Shown: positions 34,273 through 43,630 of the stretch, in pieces | How positions within the stretch are numbered: position 1 is the first letter of the stretch | How the letters are laid out: every line of letters starts with the position of its first letter | From: 13-2-20CM-66-19 sp036273735 | GTDB lineage: Bacteria; Pseudomonadota; Gammaproteobacteria; Steroidobacterales; Steroidobacteraceae | Length of the DNA stretch: 64,000 bases | Direction of reading: 5' to 3' | NCBI GenBank assembly: GCA_036273735.1 | Contig: DASUHA010000101.1 | Coordinates: 1-64,000 of the forward strand | The notes under the pieces: model-generated | Database searches by the model: none | What the model saw: only the letters and a program-made list of their open reading frames with translations | What the model was told of the DNA's origin: nothing | Position numbers and translations under genes: made by a program

Positions 34273-35685
34273 TCATGGTCGCGAGAGACGGTACAGCGCC
34301 GCGCCATGGGCAGGGAGCTGCGCCCGCAGCATTTCGGCCGGACCCAGGTCGCGCCGGTTCCAGAGGTCCCGAATTGCGTATCGTTGCCCCGTGAAGGACA
34401 GTGAGGTCCAGGGCAGGGTGATGGTCCGTTTTCGGGCTTGCAGGTTGAAAACTGCGACATACCAATCATTGTTTGTCCGTGTACCCTCGGGCCGGGAAAC
34501 CCAAGCGACCGTCCCGCCGTCCGATAGAAGCTGGTGAGCGTCGGCGGACCGTTGATCGACCGCGATGACCTCCGGGTTGTCGAGGAGCGACATCGTCCAT
34601 GGATCCATCTCCGTGAGATTGGCTCCGAGGAAGAGAGGTGAGCGCGCGATGCACCAGAGTGTCATGTATGTGCGCTGTTCCGCACGCGTCAGCTGCGAAT
34701 GCCGCGGCTTACCCCAGCCTGGGGCTGGGCGCAGCGCGCCCAGCGCCAGCATGTCAGCATCGGGCCAGCCCCCGGGCCCGGCGAGCGGTGCCCAGCGCGC
34801 TGAACGCGCAAACTGGTCGCCGACGCCCTGGGGGTAGGGGTTGGAACTGTGCCACAGATCCCAAATATCATTGGAGATGCGCCACATGTTGGCCTGGCGC
34901 CGCAGTTGCGGGAGTTTCACGATGGGTGCCGGACCCGGCGAGAGGCTGAGGACCATGTCCCGGCCACTGCCGCGCAGAGCGGCGGAGAGCATGCGGATCT
35001 CCGCGGCTGAGTAGGGATGGTTCGCGATGCAGTCCGCCTTGATGAAGTCGACGCCCCAGGAGGCGTAGAGACGGGCGATGGAGTCGTAGTACGCCTGGCC
35101 GGCTGGTCGATCAGGGTCTACGCCGTAGTTGTCGGCGTTCCACGGGCAAGCGGCATGAACGTCGGCGGCTTGCGCGGCAGTATGAGGCGAGCCCTCGATC
35201 GGCAGGTTACGGGCCACTGCCTCCCGCGGTATACCGCGCAGGATGTGGATCCCGAATTTCAGGCCGAGCGAGTGCACATAGTCGGCCAGGGGCTTGAATC
35301 CTACGCCCCCCGCGGCCGATGGGAATCGGTTCGGTGCCGGGACGTAGCGTCCGTACGGGTCGAGCACCAGCAGCGAAGCGTGGGAGTTGCCCGTCGGTGT
35401 CGGATTGCGGACGAACCATTCCGCGTCGATTACCGCGTAGTGCCAGCCATAGCGTGCGAGATGCCGGCTCATCCAGCGGACATTGGCGCGAAACTGAGCC
35501 TCCGTGATGGTCGTTCCGTAGGCATCGTAACTGTTCCAGCCCATTGGCGGATGAGCGGCGATCCGGGTGGTGGTGGCGGGTGGGTGCGCAGCGACGGGGG
35601 AGGATGCCAGAACAGTGACCAGCGCTGCGGCGGTGTGCCACAGCCATAGCGGGCTCCTCGTAAGGGTCGGCAGACGTAATGCCAT
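34273..35685 (-). CDS. GH27 alpha-galactosidase
   Basis: Exported glycosidase of 470 residues that removes terminal alpha-D-galactose, for example from galacto(gluco)mannan or galactosylated xylan. Signal peptide SPLWLWHTAAALVTVLASS. GH27 marks: PPMGWNSYDAYG near residue 47, HYAVIDAEWF, LKFGIHILRG, the nucleophile Asp in VDFIKADCIA (about 213), and GGWPDADMLALG with the acid/base Asp. A C-terminal beta-sandwich follows (VAVFNLQARKRTITLPW). Some GH27 members act on beta-L-arabinopyranose instead. It is divergent from the esterase gene at 35830; the intergenic region carries a motif shared with 39668. Confidence 0.9.
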   Translation of the reverse strand: MALRLPTLTRSPLWLWHTAAALVTVLASSPVAAHPPATTTRIAAHPPMGWNSYDAYGTTITEAQFRANVRWMSRHLARYGWHYAVIDAEWFVRNPTPTGNSHASLLVLDPYGRYVPAPNRFPSAAGGVGFKPLADYVHSLGLKFGIHILRGIPREAVARNLPIEGSPHTAAQAADVHAACPWNADNYGVDPDRPAGQAYYDSIARLYASWGVDFIKADCIANHPYSAAEIRMLSAALRGSGRDMVLSLSPGPAPIVKLPQLRRQANMWRISNDIWDLWHSSNPYPQGVGDQFARSARWAPLAGPGGWPDADMLALGALRPAPGWGKPRHSQLTRAEQRTYMTLWCIARSPLFLGANLTEMDPWTMSLLDNPEVIAVDQRSADAHQLLSDGGTVAWVSRPEGTRTNNDWYVAVFNLQARKRTITLPWTSLSFTGQRYAIRDLWNRRDLGPAEMLRAQLPAHGAALYRLSRP

Positions 35686-35733
35686 CGAATTTCCAACCTC
35701 ATGTGTGCGCCCGATGCTGAATCCTGCGGGCGT

Positions 35734-35746
35734 CTATTGTCTGAGT
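35734..35746 (+). promoter_or_regulatory. 13-bp motif in the GH27/esterase divergent promoter region
   Basis: CTATTGTCTGAGT occurs here and again, exactly, at 39668-39680. Both copies lie between divergent carbohydrate-enzyme genes. The flank here continues into an AT-rich stretch (ATATAGTAAG) that could hold a -10 region. It may be an operator or a shared promoter element of the hemicellulose locus. Confidence 0.5.
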
Positions 35747-35829
35747 ATATAGTAAGCCATATTCTGTGCCCCGGCGACTACCGGCCTCGGTCGCCTGCTC
35801 ATGCCGAAATGGAAGAATTGGGACGTGTC

Positions 35830-36834
35830 ATGAAATTCCGAACCAGAGCCTCTCGGCTCGTCCTCCTGGCAACGGTGCCAGCCGCGCTCTGCGCTCAATG
35901 CTTTGCGACGACTCCACCGCAGGCCACCACCGCGCCCGCCGCCATGGCTGATGCTTTTGCGCTCAAGATGCAAAGCTTCCCGCTCTATGGTGACGGTCCG
36001 ATCCCGAATTCAAAGCCGGGACCGAACGAGGAATTCGGCGCCGCCGGCGGATTTCTGCGAAAGGTGTCGCGACCGCAGATTCTGGTCTACCTGCCTGCAA
36101 GAAGCAGGGCCAATGGGACCGGTATCCTCATTTTTCCGGGCGGCAGCTATGCCGGCCTGACTTTCGAGCTCGAGGGGACGCAGCAGGCCCAATTCCTCAG
36201 CGATCACGGCATCGCGGCATTCGTCGTCAAGTACCGGATCCCGAGCGATGAGAGGATGATCGACAAGTCGATCGGGCCGCTTCAAGACGCGCAGCAGGCG
36301 ATCCGGTTCGTCCGCTTGCACGCCAAGGCGTGGAACCTGAATCCCTCGCGCGTCGGAGCAATGGGATTCTCCGCCGGCGGCCACGTGGCCTCGACTCTGG
36401 CAACGCACTTCAACAAGGCGTATGTAGACGATCCCGAACACGTCAGCCTCCGTCCGGACTTCCTTATCGTCGTATACCCGGTGATCAGTATGGACGCTAA
36501 GATCGCGCATATGGGTTCGCGGGAGGCGTTGCTCGGACCGCACCCATCGGAATCCCAGGTCCGGTTTTTTTCCAGCGAGCTGCAGGTGACCAGGGAGACG
36601 CCACCCACGCTGATCCTTGATGCGGCCGATGACCGGCTGGTCGATCCGGAGAACAGCGTCGTATTCTTTGAGGCGCTACGCCACGCGGGTGTCCCCGTCG
36701 AAGCGCGGTTCTTCGAGAAAGGGCAGCACGGCTTTTTTCTGATGCCCCGCGACCGTTGGCAAGAACCCATTCTGGAGTGGTTGACGTATAACGGATGGCT
36801 GTGCCCGCGAGCGCCGGCAGGCCATGTGGACTGA
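35830..36834 (+). CDS. exported alpha/beta-hydrolase, acetyl-xylan-esterase-like
   Basis: Esterase of 334 residues with a signal peptide (ASRLVLLATVPAALCAQCFA). The alpha/beta fold shows the oxyanion loop IFPGGSYAGL, nucleophile Ser in GAMGFSAGGHVAS (about residue 181), Asp in LDAADDRLVD and His in KGQHGFFL. This layout is that of BD-FAE/acetyl-esterase proteins found in xylan and arabinan loci, which remove acetyl or feruloyl side groups. The ATG at 35830 is preferred to the upstream frame because it gives a good signal peptide. Neighbours are GH27 (divergent) and GH2 (convergent). Confidence 0.85.
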   Translation: MKFRTRASRLVLLATVPAALCAQCFATTPPQATTAPAAMADAFALKMQSFPLYGDGPIPNSKPGPNEEFGAAGGFLRKVSRPQILVYLPARSRANGTGILIFPGGSYAGLTFELEGTQQAQFLSDHGIAAFVVKYRIPSDERMIDKSIGPLQDAQQAIRFVRLHAKAWNLNPSRVGAMGFSAGGHVASTLATHFNKAYVDDPEHVSLRPDFLIVVYPVISMDAKIAHMGSREALLGPHPSESQVRFFSSELQVTRETPPTLILDAADDRLVDPENSVVFFEALRHAGVPVEARFFEKGQHGFFLMPRDRWQEPILEWLTYNGWLCPRAPAGHVD

Positions 36835-36931
36835 AGCTCGTTCATGACCCAATTCGACTGCGGTGGGGTTCGAAATCCATGAGCCGTTCGTCGCAAGCTG
36901 GCGTCCAGGCGCAGAGCGTACGTAATGTGGT

Positions 36932-36952
36932 GCAGGGTAGGGTTGGCCCTGC
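36932..36952. terminator. hairpin between convergent esterase and GH2 genes
   Basis: GCAGGG at 36932-36937 pairs with CCCTGC at 36947-36952 around a 9-base loop. Its position between two gene ends suggests a weak bidirectional terminator. Confidence 0.35.
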
Positions 36953-36974
36953 CGCATGAGGGCCTCGCACCAAC

Positions 36975-39488
36975 TCAGGCAATCGCAGGCCGCGGCGGCG
37001 ATTTGCGCGTAGTGATCGCAAGCCGCGTCCTCGGCAGCTTCGGGCCAGGAAACTCCTCGGCGTACGCTTCGATCACCAGGGCTCCCGGGTTTCGGGTGGC
37101 CTGCACGATGAGCTGCGCCAGCCCGTTGAAGACACTGCGCATCGGCTGCTTGTCGGACTCCTGACAGTTGGGATCGCCGTTACCGACGCCGAGCAGCGTG
37201 CCCTCGCCGCTGAGCTCGAACTTGATGAGGTTGACAGCCGTCGGCACCGTCCGACCTGTGTTGTCGAGCACTTCCACGCGCACGATGGCGATGTCCTCGC
37301 CGTCGGCGGCGATCTCGCTGCGGTCGCAGCTCAGCCGGATGGTTGCCGGCTCGCCGGTGGTCTCGCGCCGGGTCGTCATGACGATCATGCCATTCTTCAT
37401 GCCGCGCGCCTCGATCACCCCGGGCTCGTATTTGACCTGCCACTCGAGATGGGTGAGTGCCCGGACCTTGCGCCTGCCCTGACTGCGCCCATTGAGGAAC
37501 AGCTCGACTTCCTCGAGATTGGTGTGCACCCAGACGGACACCGGCTCGCCCAGGCGTTGTGCCCAGTTCCAGTGGGGGAAAAGATGCAGCACCGGCTCCC
37601 GGCCCCACCAACTCTTGTAATAGAAGAAGTTGTCCTTCGGGAAGCCGCAGGTGTCGACGATGCCGAACTGGGAGTTGATGGATGGCCAACCGTACGGAGT
37701 AGGCTCACCGCGGTAATCGAAGCCCGTCCAGGCAAACCCGCCGGGCAGGTACTCGCGCGCAGCATAGAACTTCCACCACTCCTCGGCGAGCTCCGACCAG
37801 GAGGTATGATTCATGTCGTAGGCACTGACCCAGTTGCGCAGCGGGTCGGTCTCATAGATCCCGCGCGTGCAAATCGTGCTGGCGGTTTCGGAGCCGACGA
37901 GCGGTTGCCGCGGATTACCGCGATGGTAGGCATCGATGGCGCCCAGGTTGTAGTTGAAGCCCTCGACGTCTAGTGTGCTGGATACACCTCCGCGGTAAGA
38001 GCCGTTCACTGCGGCGGTGCTCGGCCGTGTCGGGTCCAACTCGTGCGCCCGGCGGACCATGCTGGCGACGATATGCGCGCCCTCGGGCGAGTTCTGCAGC
38101 GCCCACTCTTCGTTCCCCATGGACCAGAGAATGATTGCGGGCGAGTTGCGATAGCGCTTGATCATGACCTCGAGGTCGGAGAGGCCCTCGGGGGTCGAGC
38201 TCATCCTGCGCGTCTCGCACATCATCATCATGCCCATGCGCTCGCAGGCCGCCACCCACTCCGGTGTCGGCATGTTGTGCGACGTGCGGACTGCGTTCGA
38301 TCCCATGGCGCGCAGTACCGAGAGGCGGTACCACTGAAGAGCGTCCGGAAGCGCCACGCCCACGCCCGCGTGGTCCTGGTGGTTGCAGGTCCCTTTGATC
38401 TTGACGGACTTGCCGTTGAGGAAGAATCCCTTGGCCGCATCGAAGGCAATCGTACGGACGCCAAAGGCAACGCGCTCCGCGTCCTGTGCCCGACCACCGC
38501 TTTCGACCGACACGAGCGCCGAATACAGATAGGGAGTCTCGGGCGCCCAAAGCGCGGGTGATTCCAGCCGGACTCGCGCCTTGAATGTGGCGTTGCCGGC
38601 AGGTGTGACGGATTGCGGCCTCGAGCGAGCGGTGGCGACGATTCGACCCTGTGCATCGAGAATCTTCCAGCGCACGCTCGCATCGGCGGTCGCGATCCCC
38701 TGGTTTTCCACCACGGTGGCGAGCGACAAAACCGCGGCATCCGGCCTCACATCCGTCCGGACACAGGTCTCCCACGCGGCGAGGTGCAGTGCCTCGGTCT
38801 TCGTCAGCCAGACATGGCGATAGATGCCGGCACCTTCGTAGAACCAGCCTTCGCCGGACGTGGCGTCCACCCGCACGACCAGGATGTTGCGCCCGCCGTA
38901 GTTCACGAAGTCGCTGATGTCGAAGCGAAATGGGGTGTACCCACTGTCGTGCCGTCCGATGAGCGAGCCGTTCAGGAAGACGAGTACCCTGCGAAAGGCG
39001 CCGTCGAACTCGAGCACGATCCGACGCCCGAAGTCGCCGGCGGGAATATCGAAGGCGCGCCGATACCAGCCGATGGAGGTTTCCGGGTAATTCCGGCCGA
39101 GCGGCTTGTAGCCGTGACTCTGCAGCGCCTCATCGTGCACGAAGGGCAGCTCGACGGCCCAGTCGTGCGGCAGGTTGAGCGAGCGCCAGCGGGAATCGTC
39201 GAATTTCTCCGTCGCGAAGTCGAAGCCGACCGTCTTGGAGAGCTCCTCCAGGTTGGCCCCGAAACCGAGATCACGCGACGGATCGCCGGCGTGGCCCAGA
39301 ACGAACTTCCAATCGAAATCCAGGAGTAGGCGTTCGCGCGGAGCGACGGCTGCAAAGCCGTATTGCGCATGCTGCGGTGCGGACGCTCCTTCGATTCCGC
39401 GGGCGAGCAGCTTGCGGGCGACCAGAGAGCACAGCCCCACTGCGGCGGCGCCGCCGCGGAGCAGCTCGCGACGGTTCATTACGAACAT
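36975..39488 (-). CDS. GH2 beta-glycosidase (beta-galactosidase-like), Tat-exported
   Basis: Enzyme of 837 residues with a twin-arginine signal (NRRELLRGGAAAVGLC). Domain order: GH2 sugar-binding jelly roll (LNLPHDWAVELPF, SIGWYRRAFDIP, VLVFLNGSLIGRHDSGYTPF), immunoglobulin-like domain, then the TIM barrel with the acid/base Glu in WSMGNEEW (about residue 457) and nucleophile Glu in LVGSETAS (about 534). A C-terminal DUF4982/Big-like region follows (FLNGRSQGRRKV; VEVLDNTGRTVPTAVNLIKF). Likely substrates are beta-galactosides or related side chains of plant polysaccharides; precise specificity is not readable. It is divergent from GH51 copy 1. Confidence 0.9.
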   Translation of the reverse strand: MFVMNRRELLRGGAAAVGLCSLVARKLLARGIEGASAPQHAQYGFAAVAPRERLLLDFDWKFVLGHAGDPSRDLGFGANLEELSKTVGFDFATEKFDDSRWRSLNLPHDWAVELPFVHDEALQSHGYKPLGRNYPETSIGWYRRAFDIPAGDFGRRIVLEFDGAFRRVLVFLNGSLIGRHDSGYTPFRFDISDFVNYGGRNILVVRVDATSGEGWFYEGAGIYRHVWLTKTEALHLAAWETCVRTDVRPDAAVLSLATVVENQGIATADASVRWKILDAQGRIVATARSRPQSVTPAGNATFKARVRLESPALWAPETPYLYSALVSVESGGRAQDAERVAFGVRTIAFDAAKGFFLNGKSVKIKGTCNHQDHAGVGVALPDALQWYRLSVLRAMGSNAVRTSHNMPTPEWVAACERMGMMMMCETRRMSSTPEGLSDLEVMIKRYRNSPAIILWSMGNEEWALQNSPEGAHIVASMVRRAHELDPTRPSTAAVNGSYRGGVSSTLDVEGFNYNLGAIDAYHRGNPRQPLVGSETASTICTRGIYETDPLRNWVSAYDMNHTSWSELAEEWWKFYAAREYLPGGFAWTGFDYRGEPTPYGWPSINSQFGIVDTCGFPKDNFFYYKSWWGREPVLHLFPHWNWAQRLGEPVSVWVHTNLEEVELFLNGRSQGRRKVRALTHLEWQVKYEPGVIEARGMKNGMIVMTTRRETTGEPATIRLSCDRSEIAADGEDIAIVRVEVLDNTGRTVPTAVNLIKFELSGEGTLLGVGNGDPNCQESDKQPMRSVFNGLAQLIVQATRNPGALVIEAYAEEFPGPKLPRTRLAITTRKSPPRPAIA

Positions 39489-39922
39489 GTGGACGAATCT
39501 ACCTCAGCGGATCGGGGCGTCAATGGATCGGCAATTCAGTAGCCTCTGCTTCAAGCATAACAAGCTCCGGGCATGGGGTGCATCCCCGTGGACGGGGCAT
39601 TCGGCGGCGATCGCGTGAACTGCGCCGCCGGATGCAGCGACCGGTAGCCGTGGACGGGCGGCTTCTGCTATTGTCTGAGTTAAATGGTCGCCGGTCCGTG
39701 GCTGCAGAGGCAGACCGGCCCTCTGGATCAGCCGGGAGCGAACCGCGTGATAAAGCCATCGTCTCGCAGGACATCTCTCGAGAACGGCGCTGGAGCACTG
39801 CTTGCCGGCGGTGTGCATATTGGGCACGTGTTTTACCGGTCGCCCGGTACGGCGCATGAATGGCTGACATGGCGTAGAGACTCGAGCGACTTCGCTCCGA
39901 GGCTGTTTCGCACTGGCCGCGA
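39489..39922. other. 434-base divergent intergenic region (GH2 / GH51 copy 1)
   Basis: No credible gene. It contains the 13-bp motif (39668-39680) shared with 35734-35746, followed by TTAAATGG, and must hold both divergent promoters. Short open frames here have no domain. No inverted repeat strong enough to be called a terminator was seen. Confidence 0.5.
39668..39680 (+). promoter_or_regulatory. second copy of the 13-bp hemicellulose-locus motif
   Basis: CTATTGTCTGAGT, identical to 35734-35746, about 240 bases upstream of GH51 copy 1 and about 180 bases upstream of the divergent GH2 gene. Repetition of an exact 13-mer in the two divergent promoter regions of one functional locus suggests a regulator-binding site. 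Confidence 0.5.
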
Positions 39923-41551
39923 ATGAGTCTCGGGCTCGCGACGGTGTTCTCATCTTCCCGACGCCGATTTCTCCGCCAGGCATCGGTTGCCGGCCTGGCG
40001 GTGCCCGCAGGCGCACTGCGCAGCCGCATGGCATTCGCAGCGCCCGCGGAGGAGCCGGCGCGGATTTACATCGACTCCCGTAGGACCATCGGCCCGCTTC
40101 AGCGGACGGTCTTCGGCTCGTTTCTCGAGCATCTGGGCCGTGCCATCTATGATGGTATCTTTGAGCCTGGCTCGCCGCTTGCAGATGCGCAGGGATTTCG
40201 CACGGACGTGCTTTCGGCGGTGCGTACGCTCGGCGTGCCTCTCATTCGCGGTCCCGGAGGCAGCTTCCTTTCGCAATATGACTGGCTCGATGGCGTAGGG
40301 CCGGTCCCGCAGCGACCTCGGGTGCTCGATGAGGCGTGGAACACGATCGAGACCAATCGCTTTGGCACGGACGAATTTCTGGCCTGGTGCAAAGCCGCCG
40401 GTGCCGAGGCGCTGATGACCGTGGATCTCGGCAGCGACACGGCCGAGAAAGCCGCCGCGCTCGTGGAGTACTGTAATTGCCCCGGAGGTACCCGCTGGAG
40501 CGACTTGCGCCGCAAGAACGGGCATTCGCAACCCTACAGCGTGCGGTATTGGGGACTCGGGAACGAGCTCGACGGGCCGTGGGAGATCGGCCACATGAGC
40601 GCCGGGCAGTATGGAGGCAAGGCGACTGAGGCAGCCCAGCGCATGCGGGCCGTGGACTCTTCGGTGTTTCTCACCGCCTGCGGTTCGAGTTGGACGGGGC
40701 TGCCGACCTATCTTCAGTGGGACCGGCAGGTGCTCGATCAGTGCTACGAGCATGTGGATGCAATCTCGATACACGGGTACTTCGGGGCCGCGCCCGATCA
40801 GCCGGCTCGGCGCAGCGAGAAGCACGTGGCGCTCAATCTCGAGATGGAGCGGCAGATTCGCGAGACTATCGATGTCTGCGATTACGTCCGTGCTCGCAAA
40901 CGTTCCGCGAAGACGTTGTGGATCTCGTACGATGAGTGGAATGTCCTGTACGGGACTTTGGTCAACTACGGGGCGCGCCAGATCGCGCCCCATCTGCGCG
41001 AAGTGAACTACAACCTGCAGGATGCGCTGCTCGTCGGCGGGCTGCTCAATACCCTGATGAGACATGCGGACCGGGTAAGGATCGGATGTCTCTCGCAGCT
41101 CGTGAACGCGCACGCACCGATCATGACCGACCGGAAGGGACTCTTTCTGCAGACTACCTATTTCCCTTACCGCTGGGCTCTCGAGCTCGCGCGCGGCTCG
41201 GTGCTGGATCTTCTGGTGGCCGCTCCGACCTACGAGCTGCCCGACACGAAGCCGGTGCCTTTCATCGATGCGGCCGGGACGGTCTCGCGGCGCACCGGCG
41301 AGACTGCATTATTCATTCTCAATCGCGACCTCTCGGCCGCGCGCCCCATCGAGATCGTCTGGGAGGCCAAAGCCCCTGGCCCCGTGCAGGTTGCTCTCGT
41401 GCTCACCGGGGGTGACCTCAATGCCCGCAACGATTTCGGTGCCCCGCAGCGCGTGCATCCCACACAGCTGCCGCGACCCGTGACACGTGGCGCCAACACA
41501 CGTCTCGAGCTGCCGCCGCGGTCGTACGCCGTGATCCAGTGGGGCGCCTGA
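39923..41551 (+). CDS. GH51 alpha-L-arabinofuranosidase (copy 1), Tat-exported
   Basis: Enzyme of 542 residues that releases arabinofuranose from arabinoxylan or arabinan. Twin-arginine signal SSRRRFLRQASVAGLAVP. GH51 barrel marks: FGSFLEHLGRAIYDGIFEPGS, LIRGPGGSFLSQYDWLDGVGP, acid/base Glu in WGLGNELDGPW (about residue 213), ISIHGYFG, nucleophile Glu in ISYDEWNVLYG (about 335), and the C-terminal beta-sandwich (ALFILNRDLSAARPIEIVWE). It shares the GH51 fold with the longer copy 2 at 43.6 kb. It begins a plus-strand unit GH51-SASA-GH51. Confidence 0.92.
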   Translation: MSLGLATVFSSSRRRFLRQASVAGLAVPAGALRSRMAFAAPAEEPARIYIDSRRTIGPLQRTVFGSFLEHLGRAIYDGIFEPGSPLADAQGFRTDVLSAVRTLGVPLIRGPGGSFLSQYDWLDGVGPVPQRPRVLDEAWNTIETNRFGTDEFLAWCKAAGAEALMTVDLGSDTAEKAAALVEYCNCPGGTRWSDLRRKNGHSQPYSVRYWGLGNELDGPWEIGHMSAGQYGGKATEAAQRMRAVDSSVFLTACGSSWTGLPTYLQWDRQVLDQCYEHVDAISIHGYFGAAPDQPARRSEKHVALNLEMERQIRETIDVCDYVRARKRSAKTLWISYDEWNVLYGTLVNYGARQIAPHLREVNYNLQDALLVGGLLNTLMRHADRVRIGCLSQLVNAHAPIMTDRKGLFLQTTYFPYRWALELARGSVLDLLVAAPTYELPDTKPVPFIDAAGTVSRRTGETALFILNRDLSAARPIEIVWEAKAPGPVQVALVLTGGDLNARNDFGAPQRVHPTQLPRPVTRGANTRLELPPRSYAVIQWGA

Positions 41552-41590
41552 GGCGTATCCGGCGAGAGGCGAGACGAGAGCGCGACGAGA

Positions 41591-43606
41591 GTGAAGCACT
41601 TCAAAAGGACTTTGCTCCTCGCCGGGCTGGTAGGTCTCCTCGCTGGCGCGGGCTGCATATCGAGGCCGGCCCGACACGACGGCTTGCGGGGCACCCGCGA
41701 TGAAGCGACGGCAGCGTCGCTGCCGCTCGTCAGCGCGATATTCGCTGACAACATGGTGTTGCAGAGGGGAAAGCCTGACACGATCTGGGGCTGGTCGAGG
41801 CCCGCGGGTCCGATCCGGGTACAGATCGCGGGCAAGGGCGTCAGCGGCGTTACGGGTCCCGACGGCCGCTGGCAATTGAAATTTACGCCGCCGGCAACCG
41901 GCGGCCCGTACACCATGAAGGTCACCGATGGACGGCGGACCGTCCGGTTCCGCAACGTGATGGTAGGTGATGTATGGATCTGCGGCGGACAATCCAACAT
42001 GGAGCTGCCGCTGCGCTTCACCGACAATGCCACGGACGTCGCCCAGCAGGCGGATTACCCGGACATACGCTACTTCACGGTCGCCGAACACACTGCCTAC
42101 CGGCCTGCGCACACGCTCGAGGGTACCTGGAAGGTCGTTTCGCCGCGGACGGCGCTCGAGCTTTCCGCCGTTGCCTTTTACTTTGGCCGGAAGCTGGAGC
42201 AGCAGACTCATGTTCCCGTGGGCCTGGTCGTGGACTCCGTTGGCGGCTCCGCAGGCGAGACGTGGGCCAGCGCTGCGGCCCTTGGGAGGCTTCACGATTA
42301 CGACGTCCCGTTGGCAAAGCTCGCGGAATTCGCGAGCGAGGGTCAGCCCGCATACGGCAACTACATCATGCCCTGGTATGACCGATACGACATTGGACTG
42401 AAGCAGAAATGGGATTCTCCCGGTTATCGGGCCTCCGGGTGGAAGACGGTGCACCTTCCGGGAGGCTTCGCCGAGCTCGGAGTTCCGGTCACACCCGCAG
42501 TCGCCTGGTTCCGGAAGGAGATCACCCTGCCGCGCCGGCCGCTCGAGGGACCGACGCTCATTTCATTGGGCGAGGTCGAGCGAATGGACTCGGTATACGT
42601 CAATGGAATCCCCGTCGGCGCCAGCGCCTGGGTGGAGCATCCCCGCATCTACAGCATTCCTGTCGATGCGCTCAGACGGGGTCGTAACCTGATTGCGCTG
42701 CGCATCTTCAAGACTGAGCCGCACGGGGGCTTTCTGGGTAAGCCCTCGGACCTGCGGCTCACGCTCGCAGACCACACCGTCATTCCGCTCGCCGGAGCTT
42801 GGCAGGGGAAGATCAGTGTCGATGCGCGTCCACCGCATCCGATGCCGCTTCACTTCGCAAACTGGCCGGTGATGCCCACTGTCCTCTACAACGGCATGCT
42901 CGTGCCCATTGCGCCACTGTCGATCACCGGGGCCATCTGGTACCAGGGCGAGCAGAACTCCCCGCGCGGCTATGAGTATCGCAAGCTGCTGCCGCTGGTG
43001 ATCGACAGCTGGCGGCGGCTCTTCGGGCAGGGCGACTTTCCCTTCTACATCGCACAGCTGCCGGCTTTTGGCGCCCGCAGCGCCACACGCACCGATGATG
43101 GATGGGCAGACATCAGGGAGTCACAGTCGATGGTCGCGGCGACAGTTCCCCATTCCTGTCTCGCGGTGACCATCGATGCCGGTGATGCCAACAGTCTCCA
43201 TCCCGGAAACAAGCAGCCGGTGGGCGAGCGCCTGGCGCGCTGCGCGCTCGCCCGCTACTACGGCATACATGTGGTCGACTCCGGGCCGACCGTGGCGTCA
43301 ATCGAGCGGCTGGCGCATTCGATCCGGCTCCGGTTCAGGAATGCGGATGGTGGCTTGGTGGCGAAGGGAGGCAGGCTGGAAGGCTTCATCATTGCCGGGC
43401 ACGATCGGCAATGGCGTCGGGCAGAAGCTCGCATTCAGGGCACAACGGTGATCGTCTCCGCGCCGGAGGTGCCGCACCCCACACAGGCGCGCTATGCCTG
43501 GCAGTCGAATCCCGCAGCCACTTTATTCAACGGCGCCGGTTTACCTGCCGGTCCGTTCCGTACGGACGCGTGGCCGCTGATCACTCAGCATCAAAGGCCT
43601 TATTGA
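41591..43606 (+). CDS. SASA-family O-acetylesterase lipoprotein with inserted GH2-like sugar-binding domain
   Basis: Protein of 671 residues with a lipoprotein signal (LLLAGLVGLLAGAGC). The SGNH/SASA esterase core is split: GDVWICGGQSNMELPL has the nucleophile Ser (about residue 135), WYQGEQNSPRGYEY is block III-like (about 450), and SLHPGNKQPVGERLA has the catalytic His. Between them (about residues 275-400) is a jelly-roll segment (TPAVAWFRKEITLP, DSVYVNGIPVGASAWVEHPRIYSIP) like GH2 sugar-binding domains. The family is named for sialate 9-O-acetylesterases, but many members in plant-polymer loci are acetyl-xylan esterases; context favours that. The start is GTG. It sits 39 bases after GH51 copy 1. 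Confidence 0.88.
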   Translation: MKHFKRTLLLAGLVGLLAGAGCISRPARHDGLRGTRDEATAASLPLVSAIFADNMVLQRGKPDTIWGWSRPAGPIRVQIAGKGVSGVTGPDGRWQLKFTPPATGGPYTMKVTDGRRTVRFRNVMVGDVWICGGQSNMELPLRFTDNATDVAQQADYPDIRYFTVAEHTAYRPAHTLEGTWKVVSPRTALELSAVAFYFGRKLEQQTHVPVGLVVDSVGGSAGETWASAAALGRLHDYDVPLAKLAEFASEGQPAYGNYIMPWYDRYDIGLKQKWDSPGYRASGWKTVHLPGGFAELGVPVTPAVAWFRKEITLPRRPLEGPTLISLGEVERMDSVYVNGIPVGASAWVEHPRIYSIPVDALRRGRNLIALRIFKTEPHGGFLGKPSDLRLTLADHTVIPLAGAWQGKISVDARPPHPMPLHFANWPVMPTVLYNGMLVPIAPLSITGAIWYQGEQNSPRGYEYRKLLPLVIDSWRRLFGQGDFPFYIAQLPAFGARSATRTDDGWADIRESQSMVAATVPHSCLAVTIDAGDANSLHPGNKQPVGERLARCALARYYGIHVVDSGPTVASIERLAHSIRLRFRNADGGLVAKGGRLEGFIIAGHDRQWRRAEARIQGTTVIVSAPEVPHPTQARYAWQSNPAATLFNGAGLPAGPFRTDAWPLITQHQRPY

Positions 43607-43630
43607 GACAACACTCATCGGGACAACTAC

